Origin: Elusimicrobia bacterium CG03_land_8_20_14_0_80_50_18 | GTDB lineage: Bacteria; CG03 | DNA: 15,478 bases | NCBI GenBank assembly: GCA_002780705.1 | Contig: PEUP01000056.1 | Span: forward strand, 1 to 15,478 | Reading direction: 5' to 3' | Made by a program: the position numbers and the translations under genes | The notes under the pieces: model-generated | Told to the model about the DNA's origin: nothing | The model's database searches: none | The model's input: only the letters and a program-made list of their open reading frames with translations | Shown here: positions 14,238 to 15,478 of the stretch, in pieces | Layout of the letters: the number at the start of each line of letters is the position of its first letter | Numbering within the stretch: position 1 is the stretch's first letter

Positions 14238-15478
14238 TCACTCTATGTTTTCCATCTCGGCAAAATTAAAACCCCGCTGCATATTCACTTTCAGAGGGAC
14301 AGACAATTTCACGGCTTTTTCCATAAAGCCGCGTGAAATTTTAGCAAATTTTCCGGCATTTTGCTGATCTATCTCAAAAAGCAGCTCATCATGCACCTGC
14401 AGTATCATGACGGCGCCATGTTCGGAGAGGCGCGGGAATATGTCTATCATCGCTTTTTTTATTATGTCGGAAGATGTGCCCTGTATGGGTGTGTTGATCG
14501 CCGCCCTGCGGTCAAAGGGCGTGCGGCCCGTCAGTATCCTCCGGCGGCCGAAAAGGGTTTCCGTATAACCCCTCTCAAAAGCCCCCTCGGCGCTGTTCTT
14601 GACATAATGCTTCACGCCGGGAAAGAGCTTCCAGTATTCTTTGATTATATCATCCGCTTCCTTTCGCGAGATCTCAATATCCGCGGCCAGGCCGAAAGAA
14701 GACATGCCGTAAACAATGCCGAAATTCACGGTCTTGGCAATCCGCCTCTGCTCTTTTGTCACCTCGTTTATACCTGTCCCGAAAACAAGCGAGGCCGTAA
14801 AATTGTGTATGTCTTCATCTTTGGAGAAAGCCTCTATGAGCCGTTCATCGCCGCTGAAATGCGCCAGCACCCGGAGGTCTATCTGGGAATAATCGCCGGA
14901 AAGCAGAACCTTGCCCTCGTCGCAGACAAAAGCGCCTCTTATCTCTCCTGAGCCGGCGACGCCCTTGGGAATGTTCTGCAGATTGGGCTTGGACGAGGAA
15001 AGCCGCCCTGTCAGTGTGCCCGTGGCGTTGAAAGTCGTGTGCAGGCGGCCGTCGGGGGCGACCAGAGCCGGAAGAGCGTCGGCATAAGTGGATTTCATCT
15101 TTGCGAGAGCCCTGTATTTCAGAAGTTCCGCGCAGATGGGGCTCTCTCCTGCAAGATCCCTCAGCACCTCGGCGTCAACAGATGCCCCCGTTTTTGTTTT
15201 TTTCTTTGAGACGAGTTTCATCTTCTCAAACAGTATGCGCCGCATTTCCACATTGGAATTGATATTAAAATCCTCGCCCGCGAGATTCAGTATTTTTACG
15301 CGCGCCTCATCTATCTCTTTTTCCAGGGCAAGCGAGTAATTCGCCAGCTTCCCGCTGTCCAGCTTCACACCGTAAAATTCCATGTGCGCCAGCACCGCGG
15401 CAAGGGGTTTTTCCATATCACTGTAAATAGTCACCAGTCCCATATCCCGCGTTTTTTTCTTAAGCAGCTTTTCAAGCT
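14238..15478 (-). CDS. polA: DNA polymerase I, polymerase domain (5' part outside the window)
   Basis: The frame runs from the stop at 14238 up to the window edge without a break. The Met at 15443 is internal: the codons before it (LEKLLKKKTRD) continue the pol I linker between the 3'-5' exonuclease-like region and the polymerase. Family A motifs are all present. Motif A is SGDYSQIDLRVLAHFSGD, motif B is RRIAKTVNFGIVYGMSSFG with the O-helix Lys, Phe and Tyr, and motif C is QVHDELLFE. TGTLTGRLSSSKPNLQNIP and NTPIQGTSSDIIKKAM are further signatures. It fills gaps after primer removal and repair. Whether the 5' nuclease and proofreading domains are present cannot be seen. It is the first visible gene of the long operon, and any promoter would be beyond position 15478. 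Confidence 0.97.
   Translation of the reverse strand, partial: LEKLLKKKTRDMGLVTIYSDMEKPLAAVLAHMEFYGVKLDSGKLANYSLALEKEIDEARVKILNLAGEDFNINSNVEMRRILFEKMKLVSKKKTKTGASVDAEVLRDLAGESPICAELLKYRALAKMKSTYADALPALVAPDGRLHTTFNATGTLTGRLSSSKPNLQNIPKGVAGSGEIRGAFVCDEGKVLLSGDYSQIDLRVLAHFSGDERLIEAFSKDEDIHNFTASLVFGTGINEVTKEQRRIAKTVNFGIVYGMSSFGLAADIEISRKEADDIIKEYWKLFPGVKHYVKNSAEGAFERGYTETLFGRRRILTGRTPFDRRAAINTPIQGTSSDIIKKAMIDIFPRLSEHGAVMILQVHDELLFEIDQQNAGKFAKISRGFMEKAVKLSVPLKVNMQRGFNFAEMENIE

Noticed and set aside
15441..15443. ATG at 15443 as the start of a short stand-alone polymerase
   Set aside because: The frame is open to the window edge and the codons upstream continue the pol I linker, so the gene is cut by the window, not shortened.

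Overview
The window reads as a stretch of bacterial chromosome, probably from an uncultured or little-studied phylum. All fourteen genes lie on the minus strand, so transcription runs from the high coordinates towards position 1. Packing is very tight: many neighbours share an ATGA, TGATG or GTGA junction, and three genes start with GTG or TTG. Lipoprotein and secretion signals, a Ser/Thr kinase, HEAT/TPR proteins and a peptidoglycan amidase fit a diderm bacterium. The style resembles Elusimicrobiota or Omnitrophota, but I cannot fix the taxon from this sequence.

Region A (15478 down to 5663) is one long gene train: polA (3' part only) > N-acetylmuramoyl-L-alanine amidase > calcineurin-like phosphoesterase > membrane-anchored Ser/Thr kinase > TPR/transmembrane/HEAT protein > dprA > topA > xerC-like recombinase > thpR. 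Gaps are at most 17 bases and six of the eight junctions overlap, so it is very likely one operon. It joins DNA metabolism (polA, dprA, topA, xerC) with an envelope and signalling block (amidase, phosphoesterase, kinase, TPR/HEAT protein). The order dprA-topA-xerC matches the known Firmicutes order smf-topA-(trmFO)-codV, with thpR placed after xerC here.

Region B (about 4860 to 5660) holds a single integral membrane methyltransferase-like gene (PEMT/ICMT type). It is visibly AT-rich compared with both flanks and looks like a later insertion between two older blocks.

Region C (4854 down to 1) starts with a plausible sigma-70 promoter and a strong ribosome binding site. It encodes a cytosine-deaminase-like amidohydrolase, then a molybdenum hydroxylase large subunit and its [2Fe-2S] small subunit (xanthine dehydrogenase family), then a lipoprotein nuclease of the staphylococcal nuclease family that runs off the window. 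The likely theme is N-heterocycle or nucleobase turnover, ending with a secreted or lipid-anchored nuclease. Three points make it odd. The amidohydrolase has lost a metal-ligand histidine that CodA has. The molybdenum hydroxylase has no FAD subunit in view and lacks the purine-binding Glu of classical xanthine dehydrogenase. A short repeat-like element with hairpins sits between the amidohydrolase and the large subunit.

There is no CRISPR array, tRNA, rRNA or recognisable transposase gene. No stretch over 300 bases is without a gene; the longest gap is the 97-base one at 3470-3566.
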